DNA of 64,000 nt, from positions 7,316,001 through 7,380,000 of the forward strand of contig JAKZAN010000007.1 of NCBI GenBank assembly GCA_023053545.1, given 5' to 3'. Positions 12,137-30,593 of the stretch are shown here, in pieces; the stretch's first letter is position 1; each line of letters starts with the position of its first letter. The DNA is from Lepidurus packardi. Its lineage: Eukaryota > Arthropoda > Branchiopoda > Notostraca > Triopsidae. The position numbers and the translations under genes were made by a program. Under the pieces are notes generated by a model. That model saw nothing but the letters and a program-made list of their open reading frames with translations, did not search any database and was not told the DNA's origin.

Positions 12137-14354
12137 ATGTCCAGCTTTTACTGCGATACCTGTAAAAGAAGTCTCTACAATAACAATGATTGGCAGTTTC
12201 ACTTGAAAGGCAAAACTCATTTGGCAAAGGTCGTAGAACACAAGCGTAAAACAGAAACCGCGACTTCCGTCAGTATTGCAGGTATCGTATAAAAATGTTT
12301 CTCAGTATTTCCCATGCCAGAAAATTAAAAAAACAAAATTGTTTTGAAAAGGCCTGCTTGGAAATTACGATTTGGAAGATGTGAAAGCATTGTTCACAAA
12401 GTTTGGACCTATTCACTCCACCTCGAAAGCTGGAAATCGCCTAGTTGTACGGTTTCAAGACGCAGACTCGGTTCGGCAAGCCTTCAAGAATAAGACAGAG
12501 TATAAAGGACGAATACTTCGAGTCAATAAATGGGTACCTCAATTCGAGGACAAAAAGTCGTCTGGTGGGAAAGGCACTATTAGTGCTTCACCGATGAATA
12601 AGGACCCCGTCCTGAGTCAGGAAAAACTGCAAAAATTCTTAGACTCAGCCAAAAATCTAGAAGAACAGATTGAGGACCTGGTAAAAAATACCAGTCTCAC
12701 GCCTGACGATGTGGACAAGAGAACTCGTGTATTTCGGACCATAGAGCAGCGTTTGCGAGCAATGCTTCATCCTGGATGCAATGTCTATCCCTTTGGGTCG
12801 AGCTTGACTGGACTGGGAATGAAAGGATGCGATTTAGATCTGTTTGTAGATATGCCTGCAGATTTTGCACGGCAGCCTTGGAATCGACACTCGGCATCGC
12901 TCATTCCAAACGTTCCTGTTGTTAACAGCGAGAAACCTATTTTGGCAAAGATCAGCCGCAGCTTGCGTTCCCATCCCGAGTTTACGAATATAGTATTTAT
13001 TCCTGCGCGTGTTCCGATCGTCAAGTTTTTTCATCGACCAACTGCCATTGCTGGGGACATCAATGCCCATAACTCACTCGGATGGCACAACTCGCGACTT
13101 CTGCGCCATTTAACTACTATAGACTCACGTGTGAAGCCGCTTTTATTGCTTGTTCGGTTGTGGTCCAAGCAGTTCGTCATATCTGGTGGCAATTTGAGCA
13201 ATAAATTGTCAAGCTACGCATGGAACATGCTCGTCATCTTCTTTCTCCAAACAATGGACCCTCCTGTCTTGCCCACTATACGTGAATTGCAAAATGGAGT
13301 CGCTGATACTGACAAACAATACGTCGAGGATAAATTGGTCAGCTTTTCTACACCACACCTATCTATCAATTCGAGTGTAAACAAACAGAGTATCACGGAC
13401 TTGGTAAGGTCCTTTTTCCGCTTTTTCCTAGACTTGGATTTTGCTAGTCATGTAATCTCGCCTTTGCTGGGTAAGCTCATTCCCAGATCTGAATACCCTT
13501 CTGTGTTTAATAATACCCTCAAGCTAAAATCCGCACTGTGTGTTCAAGACCCGATTGACCTTTGTCATAACGTGACGTCCAGTTTCCAAGATGTTCATTT
13601 TTCACACTTAATTGGCTGTTGCCAGGCAGCAGCCAAAATCATTGACCTCGTACTTGAAGACAAGATTCCGTTTTGGGTATTGTTCCATCCCCCGTCGTGT
13701 GTACCTGACGAGGTACCACTGCTTGAGAAAACGGGTGCTGTCCCTTGCTTTTGGGCTATAATTAGTCCTAATTTGCAAGAGTCAGAGCCTGGGGCTAACG
13801 CAGACGTTTTTGAACGCCTTGCCAAGCTAGTTCGAGAATACTTCGTGGTCGGATTGGCATTTGACGTCGAAGAGGAAAGTACCAGCGAATCGAACGGTGT
13901 CGAGGAACCTTCACCCGCAAAGCGTAGGCGAGTTGAACCGGCTATTGCCTCCAAGAATGAAGCCCATGCGTCGTCGTCACAGCAAGGTTTCGTCATCGAG
14001 AAACCCCTGATTTTGCTAGCAACTGTCCAGACTTGGCGGGGTCGAAAGAAAGCCAGGGAATCTTGTTCAAAAAGTCGTCCTCAAGACAGCATAACGGATT
14101 ATTTGTCAAGCGAAGGGTCGGTTTCTCAGTATTTGAAGACAAATGGCAGCATAGGACGCCAAACCCTCTTGCGTGTGTCTTTGCAAATTGGTATTGAGAC
14201 AGGAAGATTGAACGTAAATGTAGGATGTATTGATGGAAGCTCCATTTCAAGCTTTACGGAATTTTTGCGAAAAGATTTTGCTGAAAGCATACGCAAAGCT
14301 TCGGATACCGTTCATTCTTTAAGTATTGAGTGTGGAAAATTTCCACGTAAATGA
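12137..14354 (+). CDS. TUT1: TUT1/Star-PAP-like terminal uridylyl/poly(A) transferase
   Basis: Two exons, 12137-12281 and 12352-14354, join at phase 1 to 715 aa. Residues 1-30 form a matrin/U1-type C2H2 zinc finger (YCDTCKRSLYNNNDWQFHLKGKTH). An RRM follows at about 50-110. The catalytic domain has the nucleotidyltransferase signature GSSLTGLGMKGCDLDLFVD with metal-binding aspartates near residues 209 and 211; the third is probably in TIDSRVKPLLLLVRLWSKQ. The PAP-associated region contains VQDPIDLCHNV. A basic KRRRVEP segment near 580 is a possible nuclear signal. This ZF-RRM-NTase-PAP order is that of human TUT1 (874 aa), which uridylates U6 snRNA and polyadenylates selected mRNAs. The start was set at the spliced first exon because the finger is part of the family architecture. 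Confidence 0.9.
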
Positions 14355-14519
14355 GTTTTATTTCCGTGACTACTGCAATATATTTTTTTTGACAGCCATA
14401 CAGTTTGTTGTTAGCTATCAAAATACAAAGTTAAAAGTTGGCCTGAAACCAGAATCTTAGTATTTACCAACTAACAAAACCCAACAACTTTATGCGATGC
14501 ATGATTATTTGTTTGCTTA
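14355..14519. other. TUT1 3' flank up to the long-TIR element
   Basis: Short AT-rich stretch containing the TUT1 3' UTR. It ends at TTAA (14517-14520), next to the left end of the inverted-repeat element. Confidence 0.4.
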
Positions 14520-14868
14520 AAGGGGGAGTAAGGTCTGAAAAAATAAACAAATATGTTATAGAACAGAACAAGTGAAGTGTCCTGGCTGAAGAACCCCTTA
14601 TGTCAATTATGCATATTAACCGAGTAATGAATTATGTACGGTTTATGCTCCGCCCCTTTCCCCAAAAAATTCAAATTTTCCTATCCTTATAGCATTGGAG
14701 GACAGCTGGCCGGAGCCTAGCGCCTTTACCTGCTAGCCTTTTCAAAATCGATTCCCGGTCAGATAGGGCTGGCACCATAATATTTCTTTAGAATGCTCAA
14801 ACAATTTTGTAGGTGCTTTGGTTAATTTACAAACTCAATCACAAAAAAACATTTTTTCTTCGCGCGAT
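14520..14868 (+). repeat. Left terminal inverted repeat
   Basis: Aligns in inverted orientation with 20933-21284. Similarity ends after TTTTTCTTCGCGC near 14868. The outermost 17 bases are identical to those of the right copy. Confidence 0.85.
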
Positions 14869-15674
14869 CGCCGTAGCTTGCCGTCCTGTCAGTCCGAGAC
14901 CTGCGCCTGAGAGACTTTGAGCAAGTTTCGGGTAGGCTTCGCAGTCGAGAGCCCGTTCCCTGGCAATGGGACCGCACGAGACGGTTCCGACAATGCGGGT
15001 AACGCTCCCTAGATAGTTTCAGGAGAACGAATCCACAAGTTGTTGCCTTTGAACGGATGTGCACCCTGAAGAACCCCTATAACGTCAGTTGCACCCTAGC
15101 AAGCAGTCACTGAGGACCTGCTTTTGTCCAGCAAAGTTGTGAAAGCTAGTAGTGAGTTTATACTTAAACCTTACCAAGCATGTTGAACATTAACCATCGT
15201 ATTAAGCGTTATCTTCGAAAACATTACAAGTTGGACCTTCAAAAACCTGGAGTCAATCCAAGTGCGCGTTTAAAGTGTTAAGTGTGGTGTTTGGCAAAAG
15301 GCTGGTCAGGGCTACGCCAGTAAAAAAAAAATGTGTTGGTGTTAAGCGTGCTCTCTACTTTATCCCTGCCTCATATCGTCCTTCGCGGTCGACACAATTT
15401 ACAACTTTAATCTGCTTAGCTGATACTCTGCTACTTGGAGGTAGCTACTTACCTTCTGTGGGAATCAGGAGAACCAGAAGGAACAGGTATGCCAGGAGTT
15501 AAAGTGTTGTTGGCCGGTTAGGTCTTTTGCCGCAACTTTTAATTTCCTGGGCGGCGAAAAGTCTTTGTTGTTGCCATTCATTAGGTCTTTCATGGTAACA
15601 ACAAAGCTTTTCTGTGGTTAACGGGTGGTCAACGGGTTCGGGGAGCCTCTACTGAAGAACGCAGCCCAGGCAGG

Positions 15675-15864
15675 GATGGAAGTTTCGCCTGTGGAAGCAT
15701 TTGCCTGATCTTTGGGATTTCTTCATGCCCTTTCTTCAAATCAAAGTGTTTTCAAGAGCGAAAAGTGCAGATGGAAGTTGCTTCTGTGAAACCATTTGTC
15801 TGATCTTTGAGATTCCTTCATGCCCCGTCTTCAAATCCCAGTGTTTTCAAGAGCGAAAAGGGCA
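15675..15864 (+). repeat. 95-bp tandem duplication
   Basis: Two copies start with GATGGAAGTT (15675 and 15770) and end with GTTTTCAAGAGCGAAAAG. They differ at about a dozen positions. They lie inside the long-TIR element. Confidence 0.85.
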
Positions 15865-16210
15865 ACGATAGACCGTTGCTTCGGGTTGGTCCCTTGGTGA
15901 GCTTTCTTCGCATTCATCGGTGTTTCCAAGATTGCTTGTGAAGTAGTCAACTTTTGTAAGTCGGAGTGTTCGCGAGGTCGAGGTAAAAGATAATCTTTTT
16001 CTTTCCCATGTCGTTTAGATTTTGATTCGTTTGGATACATTTCGAACTTAGTTTTTTCTACTTTACTTTCCTTGCAGGATCTTTGGTAACGTTAATCGAC
16101 TAAAGTGGGTGGAAGGTGGCGAAAGGGGGAGGGGGAGGACAACTGGGTGTTGCGACGTTCATACGATGTCCCGAACCGGAAATGCAGAAGTGAGGTCGAC
16201 TTGACGAACG

Positions 16211-16425
16211 TCTCAAACGTGTGCAACTTGTGTTGTTGTTTTTTTGTCTGTCTGTCGGGAGTCTACAAACACAAAACTCGGCAAGTTTTCTCCTTCTCCA
16301 AAGTCCTTCTCCTTTTCACACGTTTTCTGCAACTTGTGTTGTTGTTTTTTTATGTGTCACCCGGAAGTCTACAAACGCGAATCAGGACAAGTTTTATCCT
16401 TTTCATACGTTTTGTGTTTTCACTC
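16211..16425 (+). repeat. ~106-bp tandem duplication
   Basis: GCAACTTGTGTTGTTGTTTTTT is present near 16223 and again near 16329 (first 20 bases shared). Each is followed by a diverged GTCTACAAAC block and a CAAGTTTT block. The open frames over this stretch are low-complexity and not believable genes. Confidence 0.75.
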
Positions 16426-16897
16426 GTTTTGGGGAGCCTTCCTCTGCGGCTGTGTTCGCACTTATTTGTAAGTTTTAAATATTTTGTTTATGAATTGATT
16501 TCGTGCGTACTGATATTTTTCTCTTTTCTTCTAGTTTTCGGTGGCGAAATGAAGGGGAAGAGGAAGTAATCCTGTGCCAAGAGGTCAACATCTCCTAACG
16601 AATCCAATTTCTTTTTAAATTTCATAGGAAGCTTCGGAGTGATGGTAGTAACAGTTTGAAATTTACATTTATAAGGTTTTACTACTCATTGTCTCTTCCA
16701 TGCGAGCAAATAGAAGGCTATTTGGGTCGATTATTTGGATTGAAGTCGAATATGGATCACAAGATTTCGAAGCCATTTTTAAGATTTCTGTGAAGGACAG
16801 CAAAGAGCGCACTTACATGCAGTTTGTATTGTTAAGTTTTCTTTTAAGTCTTAATTTTAAAATTTGTTCGCTTTTCCCTAAGTCACGCTTTAGAATC

Positions 16898-18176
16898 GGT
16901 GGTGATGGTGGCTAACCTTAGACAGCAGTGGCGGTCTTTGGCGGGCAATTCATGATGAAAACATCGTTGAAGGTTTTCATTGTGATGGCGGCTACCTTAG
17001 ACAGCAGTGGCGGTCTTTGGCGGGCAATTCCTATTGAAAACATCGTTGGAGGTTTTCATTATGGCGGTGGCTAACCTTAGACATCAGTGGCGGTTTTTGG
17101 CGGGCAATTCATGATGAAAACATCGTTGGTGGTTTTCATTATGGCGGTGGCTAACCTTAGACAGCAGTGGCGGTCTTTGGCGGGCAATTCATGATGAAAA
17201 CATCGTTGGAGGTTTTCATGATGGCGGTGGCTGCTAACCTTAGACAGCAGTGGCGGTCCTTGGCGGGCAATTCCTATTGAAAACATCGTTGGTGGTTTTC
17301 ATTATGGCGGTGGCTAACCTTAGACAGCAGTGGCGGTCTTTGGCGGGCAATTCATGATGAAAACATCGTTGGAGGTTTTCATGATGGCGGTGGCTAACCT
17401 TAGACAGCAGTGGCGGTCCTTGGCGGGCAATTCCTATTGAAAACATCGTTGGAGGTTTTCATTATGGCGGTGGCTGCTAACCTTAGACAGCAGTGGCGGT
17501 CCTTGGCGGGCAATTCCTATTGAAAACATCGTTGGAGGTTTTCATTATGGCGGTGGCTAACCTTAGACATCAGTGGCGGTTTTTGGCGGGCAATTCATGA
17601 TGAAAACATCGTTGGTGGTTTTCATTATGGCGGTGGCTAACCTTAGACAGCAGTGGCGGTCTTTGGCGGGCAATTCATGATGAAAACATCGTTGGAGGTT
17701 TTCATGATGGCGGTGGCTGCTAACCTTAGACAGCAGTGGCGGTCCTTGGCGGGCAATTCCTATTGAAAACATCGTTGGAGGTTTTCATTATGGCGGTGGC
17801 TGCTAACCTTAGACAGCAGTGGCGGTCCTTGGCGGGCAATTCCTATTGAAAACATCGTTGGAGGTTTTCATTATGGCGGTGGCTGCTAACCTTAGACAGC
17901 AGTGACGGTCCTTGGCGGGCAATTCCTATTGAAAACATCGTTGGAGGTTTTCATTATGGCGGTGGCTAACCTTAGACAGCAGTGGCGGTCTTTGGCGGGC
18001 ACTTCATGATTAAAACATCGTTGGAGGTTTTAATTATGGCGGTGGCTAACTTTAGACAGCAGTTTTGGTCTTTGGCTGGCAGTTCGAACGTTAATTTCAT
18101 GATGAAGATATCGTTGGAGGTTTTCATTATGGCGGTGGCTAAACCTTAGACAGCAGTGGTGGTCTTTGGCGGGCGA
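16898..18176 (+). repeat. ~80-bp minisatellite array, about 16 copies
   Basis: The unit contains CTTAGACAGCAGTGGCGGT, TTGGCGGGCAATTC, GAAAACATCGTTGGAGG and TTTTCATTATGGCGGTGGCT. I count 16 occurrences of the TTAGACA(G/T)CAG block spaced 78-85 bp apart. Variants occur as AATTCATGATG versus AATTCCTATTG and GGCTAACC versus GGCTGCTAACC. These variants are interspersed, which suggests higher-order duplication. The repeated minus-strand ORFs across it are by-products of the repeat. Confidence 0.95.
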
Positions 18177-19770
18177 TGCACGGAATTCAAGGACGCAAGA
18201 CTCAAAATCATGGAATTCAAGAACGTAAGATTCAAGCTCACGGAATTCAAGAATGCAATGTATATTGAAGAAAGAAATGCTATTCTTTTAATGTTTTGTG
18301 TAATTTTTTGTAGATCACGCGGCTATCTGGAAGAAAAAGATGTTTAGTATTATTTTAATGCTTCATATCTTTTCCTTACGCGGCTGTCGGTTTGGGAGAA
18401 CTACTCTGTATTTTGAGGCCTGTGCTACGTAGTTCGCAGGATTCGTAATCCCTTTCAAGAGAGGCACTGGAAGTCCTGCGATATCAATGGTGTTCAGTGG
18501 TGTGGCTACAACGCCTGGAACCCTGTCTGGAGGGATTGGCTGAGTATCAACATCAACGAGGTGAGAGACGCCAGCGTTGCTCGATGGCTGATGGTCAGGG
18601 ATACGAGTCTACTGCAGGGGTTTAGTTCTTTGATAGGACCGGAAAGGAAAGCGAAATGTAAGTTTTTTTTTAATGCGTTTAACAATTTGATTAATTGGCC
18701 TTCTTTTTATCTTATTATAGTTGAAGTGGAAATGAAGAGACAATCTCAAGTGATCCATCGCGATATTGCCTCGTTCCCATGATGCGAATTTGTCGCAAGC
18801 ATGTCAGAGAACCGTAGATCCTCCATCGTCTAGCTTCCAGAAGGTGAATTAGTTTCATATATAAATAAGCATGTAATAATGGTGAATTATAATGGAAGAA
18901 AGACAAACAGTACATGACACAACTTTTGTTAGGCAGAAGACCTGATCAAGCAGGAAATGATGGACTCGTCGGCCTTTTGTCAGAATCCGGCGGCCTTCTT
19001 TCGAGTCGTCCTTGTGTCGCGTTGCCATTAGCCCTAGCCCCCTTCCAGAAACATTGCTCTAGCGCTATGTCGTCCACATCTGCAAAGCACCCTGTGGGTT
19101 CGACGTTGTGTATGATTGTAAAAGTTTTGAGAAGAATTGTTTCATATTTTTTTGTTTTTCTTGTAAAATATATCCCTCCAGAAACATTGTTCTAGTGCTA
19201 CCTTCTAAATCTGTTGAAATTTTTATTCTGTGACTTTTCTTAGCTCTAAAAATTGGATTCTAATATTGTGCAAATGAGATGTTTTGCTTCCCACTGGAAT
19301 TCCTTATTTGTTGTACCGAAAAGTTCCCGTAAAATTTCTGTTTCCAAAATATCCTTTTTGTATTTGTTATAATTTTTGCAATAAAAATAAAAATTTTGAA
19401 TATTTTTGCGTGATTTTTCAAAGAATCCGCTAGAAAAGGAGGGGTGGTTTCCGAAATGGACGAATCCTATTGGGGTATTCGGCCAAAAAGTGGGCGCGGC
19501 TCCTTTTCAAGCTGGGAAAGCGTTTTCAGGGCTTTTCTCCATAAGGAATAGTGCTGTATCAAGGGGGTCCCCTTCAAAAATCGTGAAAAATTGAGAGCCT
19601 CGCCCCTTTTCCCTGTTCCCAACTCCCCTGCTCGGTTTCCTATCCTCGATATTCGAGTTCGTAATACCGAAGCATCACAATTTCGAATGTGGGAATTGGA
19701 ACGTTGCCGGGAAGGCATTTGGTACAGGGAAAGGGAACCATTTAATATTTCGTTTTTTCGACGAAATAAA

Positions 19771-19846
19771 GTTCCTCGACCGGGAATCGAACCGAGGACC
19801 TTTGAGTCCCCAGTCGTGCATGTTATCCACGCGGTCATTGCCTTGT
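19771..19846 (-). repeat. tRNA-derived remnant (SINE-like or tRNA pseudogene)
   Basis: On the minus strand there is a perfect RNA polymerase III B-box, GGTTCGATTCC (19793-19783), about 33 bp downstream of an A-box-like TGACCGCGTGGA (19837-19826). The sequence around the B box resembles a tRNA T arm. The acceptor stem does not pair and the D and anticodon arms are degenerate, so it is not a working tRNA gene. It lies inside the long-TIR element. Confidence 0.45.
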
Positions 19847-20267
19847 GTATAAAAGTCGTTGAAACATCTATAAATACAATTATGAACTGAGCCAGTGTAC
19901 AATGTGAGGGTAGCATCCATCTTTTGTTCGATTTATATAAATTTGACGGTTCGCCCATTGCCATGACTTGCATTCTCTAGAAGTTTGCATTGGATTTATT
20001 ACTTTATATTGTATTTAAAAGTGTAATAAAAAAGCCTTCCTTAATCTTGGATTGTGAGTCAAAATCGTTCGAAATAGTTACAAGGCCATTTGTTTGTTTT
20101 ACAGTATTTTTATAAAAGCTCACAAATACAAGTTCTCATACATTACTGTTACCGTAGTTTGAAACAATAAAAAAGGAATAAAAAATGGTCTTGACTTTTT
20201 TCGATTTCGAAGAAAATTACATGTAGGAAATACATTCGTTTCACATTGAAGAGGAACACCAGCGCCA

Positions 20268-20305
20268 CGGAGACAGCCATGGAGACAGCGCCACGGAGAC
20301 AGCAC
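20268..20305 (+). repeat. Short minisatellite, GCCACGGAGACAG units
   Basis: Three imperfect copies of (GC)CACGGAGACAGC occur in a row, with one CCATGGAGACAG variant. Confidence 0.8.
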
Positions 20306-20702
20306 TAAAACAGGTTCGGGTGCACGTATGCATCGTTACGGAGTTTTACTTGTCTTTTTAGGGGGTATCCATCTCCAGAATATCTGCAGCTATACAGGTT
20401 GTAAAACGATTAATGTTTGTGAAGCAGAATAATTAACTTATTTGAGTTAGTAAAAAGTCCATTCAGAGCTGACAGTTTATTTACTGTATTATTAGTTCAA
20501 AGGAAGGCAGGCAAAGCAGGTATTTACTAAGAACAACGTTCTTAAACGTTCGTTCGAACAACAAATAGGCATGGTTCAGAAGCGAGCCTGGCCCTGTCCA
20601 GGCGAAACAAACCTATACAAAATCGGTGAGTTGATAGCAATTGAAAACAGAGTCGTTTCGCATTTCGCGTTTGGTTCGCATTTTAGTTCGCATTTCGGGT
20701 GA

Positions 20703-20846
20703 AATTTTGATACAACTTTGATAGAATTTGATACACTTCATCAAGTTTGATACAACTTGATGGAAGTTGATAGAAGTTTTGATACAACTTGATGGCATTG
20801 ATAGATGATTTGATACAACTTGATAGTATTTGATAGATTTTTACTG
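20703..20846 (+). repeat. Degenerate TTGATACAACTTGAT repeats
   Basis: At least seven imperfect copies of a 15-25-bp unit, TTTGATACAACTTGATAG, separated by small insertions. They lie close to the right TIR of the element. Confidence 0.8.
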
Positions 20847-20932
20847 CCCGTCTTTTAGGCTCAGTCAAACGGACAGTCAAGTCCGTTTTTCTATTCTGTA
20901 TCAAAAGTTTTTGGGCTTACCGAATGCCATAT

Positions 20933-21284
20933 CGCGGCGCGAAGAAAAAGTCGTGTTTGTGTGTGATTGAACTTGCAAATAAACCAAAGCACATACAAAC
21001 TTGTTTGAACGTTCCAAAGAAAGATTATGGTGCCGTCCCTATGAGACCGAGTTTGAATACGCTCATAGGTTTGAGCGCTAGGCTTCCGGCCAGCTGTCTC
21101 CCAATGCTATATGAATAGGAAAATTTGAATTTTTGGGGAAAGGGGCTGAGCTTAAACCGCTAAATATTTAATTACTTGGTTAATAAGCATAATTGACATA
21201 GGGGTTCTTCAGCTAGAACACTTCACTTGGTCTGTTCTATAACACACTTCTTTAAAAAAAAAAATTTAGACCTTACTCCCCCTT
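20933..21284 (-). repeat. Right terminal inverted repeat
   Basis: Reverse complement of the left end at 14520-14868. It ends in CTCCCCCTT followed by TA. Confidence 0.85.
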
Positions 21285-21286
21285 TA

Positions 21287-21648
21287 CAAAATTAGCAATT
21301 GGTTTACAAAATACCAAAGTTAAGCTCAAAACCGATTATAGGATGGTTTTCATAAGCCTTATTATATTAGTAACATCAGACAAATAAGCTTAAGACAAGT
21401 TTAATTACCAATTCATCAACGCAATTCATGTTATCAAAGAGAAATATCAGTATGGGACAGTAGGTGTTTGTCTTGTTCGACAGTAGAGTGCACAATTTCA
21501 CTAAAACTGGGCTATCGAGTTAACTATACACAAAAGGCGTGAAATAAAAACCTGGGGTTTGAAATACGAAATACTTAAAAAGGGCCGAGAATTTATGTAT
21601 AAGTTTGATACGAATGAATAAAAAGAAAGCGCACCTTGAACGCCGTCT
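21287..21648. other. Flank between the element and the msps stop
   Basis: AT-rich sequence that should include the msps 3' UTR. No clear minus-strand AATAAA was found. Confidence 0.35.
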
Positions 21649-29629
<7,981 letters not shown>

Positions 29630-30593
29630 GATGAAAACCGACCAAGATGAACAGACACAAGGTGGGACTTAAAATGCCCCAAGGGTACTGCAAGTGGTAC
29701 TATGACAAGAATTACGCCTTAATGACTTTAATACAGTGACAACTTTCAAGGTGAATCTAAATCTTGCATGCCAGACGTCTAATACGTCTATTGCACAAGC
29801 AGTAGAACTGAAACATATCATATCTAGAGTCAGTTTTACTTTATCGGACAATGAATCATTTAATAATTCAACAGTTCGCGTGCGCTACAACGAATAAACA
29901 TAATATAAAGCAATAACAACTTAATAATACAAGACCACACCAAACAAATGTAAAAATGACCCACCTGTAAGAAAATTCCAGTACTTTTCAGGTTTTAGGA
30001 ATTTTTAAGTTCTAACGGCTCTCACGTCTGTCAACAACAGTGGAGGACAGGACGTTGCCAGCTGTTTCGTATTTCGCCTTTAAAAATTGGCCCATTTTTG
30101 GGATCCAAAAGTGACTAAAAGTTATAAGAACTATACTAGATTTTGTTATTCAGTTAATCTTAAAGTGCTTAATTCCAATTTCAATGGAAATTTTTTTAAA
30201 TATATCAGCGTCTTTATTTTTCTTGTCTGCGCTGTTAAAATCCAGCGATTGAAAATTTCGCCAATTGGCAATATCGCTTAGAAAGAAACAAAACAAGCGC
30301 GCTTAATTTGCTTTGCATAGAATATTAAGTCACTAAAACGGAAGCTGTAGTTAACCTACATAAAATTTAAGTAGCAGATTGTTTTAAGATAAATAATGGA
30401 TTAAGGAAGACACTTATACTGCTGTAATGCTTCCTGTTACAGGCAAGTTTTAAATTGCTGAAATAATGAAAACGACACATGATTATCAAAGTTGAAACTC
30501 GCAATTCGCCGTTCGGGTATGCGGGTGGCACCGGTTTGCTTGGGAAGAGACGTAGGTAGTGGATTTTTGCTTGGAAAAGTTTGGAAGCTGGGA
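29630..30593. promoter_or_regulatory. Divergent promoter region of msps and ZC3H11A
   Basis: The two start codons point away from each other across 964 bp, so both 5' UTRs and promoters must lie here unless distal exons exist. The sequence is AT-rich with no obvious TATA box in a sensible position. No other gene is supported. Confidence 0.5.

Larger units (their letters stand above)
14520..21284. mobile_element. 6.8-kb non-autonomous DNA-transposon-like element with long TIRs
   Basis: The two ends are inverted copies of one another over about 350 bp with roughly 80-85% identity by eye. Both begin with the same 17 bases, AAGGGGGAGTAAGGTCT. Shared blocks include GAAGAACCCC, CCCCTTTCCCCAAAAA, CAGCTGGCCGGA, GGCACCATAAT and GTGCTTTGGTT. 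The element is flanked by TA on both sides (14518-14519 and 21285-21286). An alternative reading is TTAA left and TTAC right, which would suit a piggyBac-like insertion. Inside are several tandem repeats and a tRNA-like remnant but no long ORF, so it cannot encode a normal transposase. Daphnia Pokey elements (piggyBac family, carrying tandem repeats, 5-10 kb) are a possible relative; that link is inference only. Confidence 0.75.

Noticed and set aside
12372-14354. TUT1 start placed inside the large exon
   Set aside because: The codon there is TTG. The spliced upstream exon gives a true ATG and the family's zinc finger.
16105-16569. 154-codon ORF inside the long-TIR element as a transposase fragment
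   Set aside because: The sequence is phenylalanine/leucine/serine-rich because of T-rich tandem repeats; no DDE or zinc-finger motif.
17077-17772. Repeated minus-strand ORFs (MFSIGIARQGPPLLSK...)
   Set aside because: They are created by the 80-bp tandem array and change frame with each unit; no domain or codon signal.
16898-18176. CRISPR-like array
   Set aside because: The whole 80-bp unit repeats with no unique spacers, and the genome is eukaryotic.
19771-19846. Functional tRNA gene
   Set aside because: Only the A- and B-box regions fit; acceptor, D and anticodon stems do not pair.
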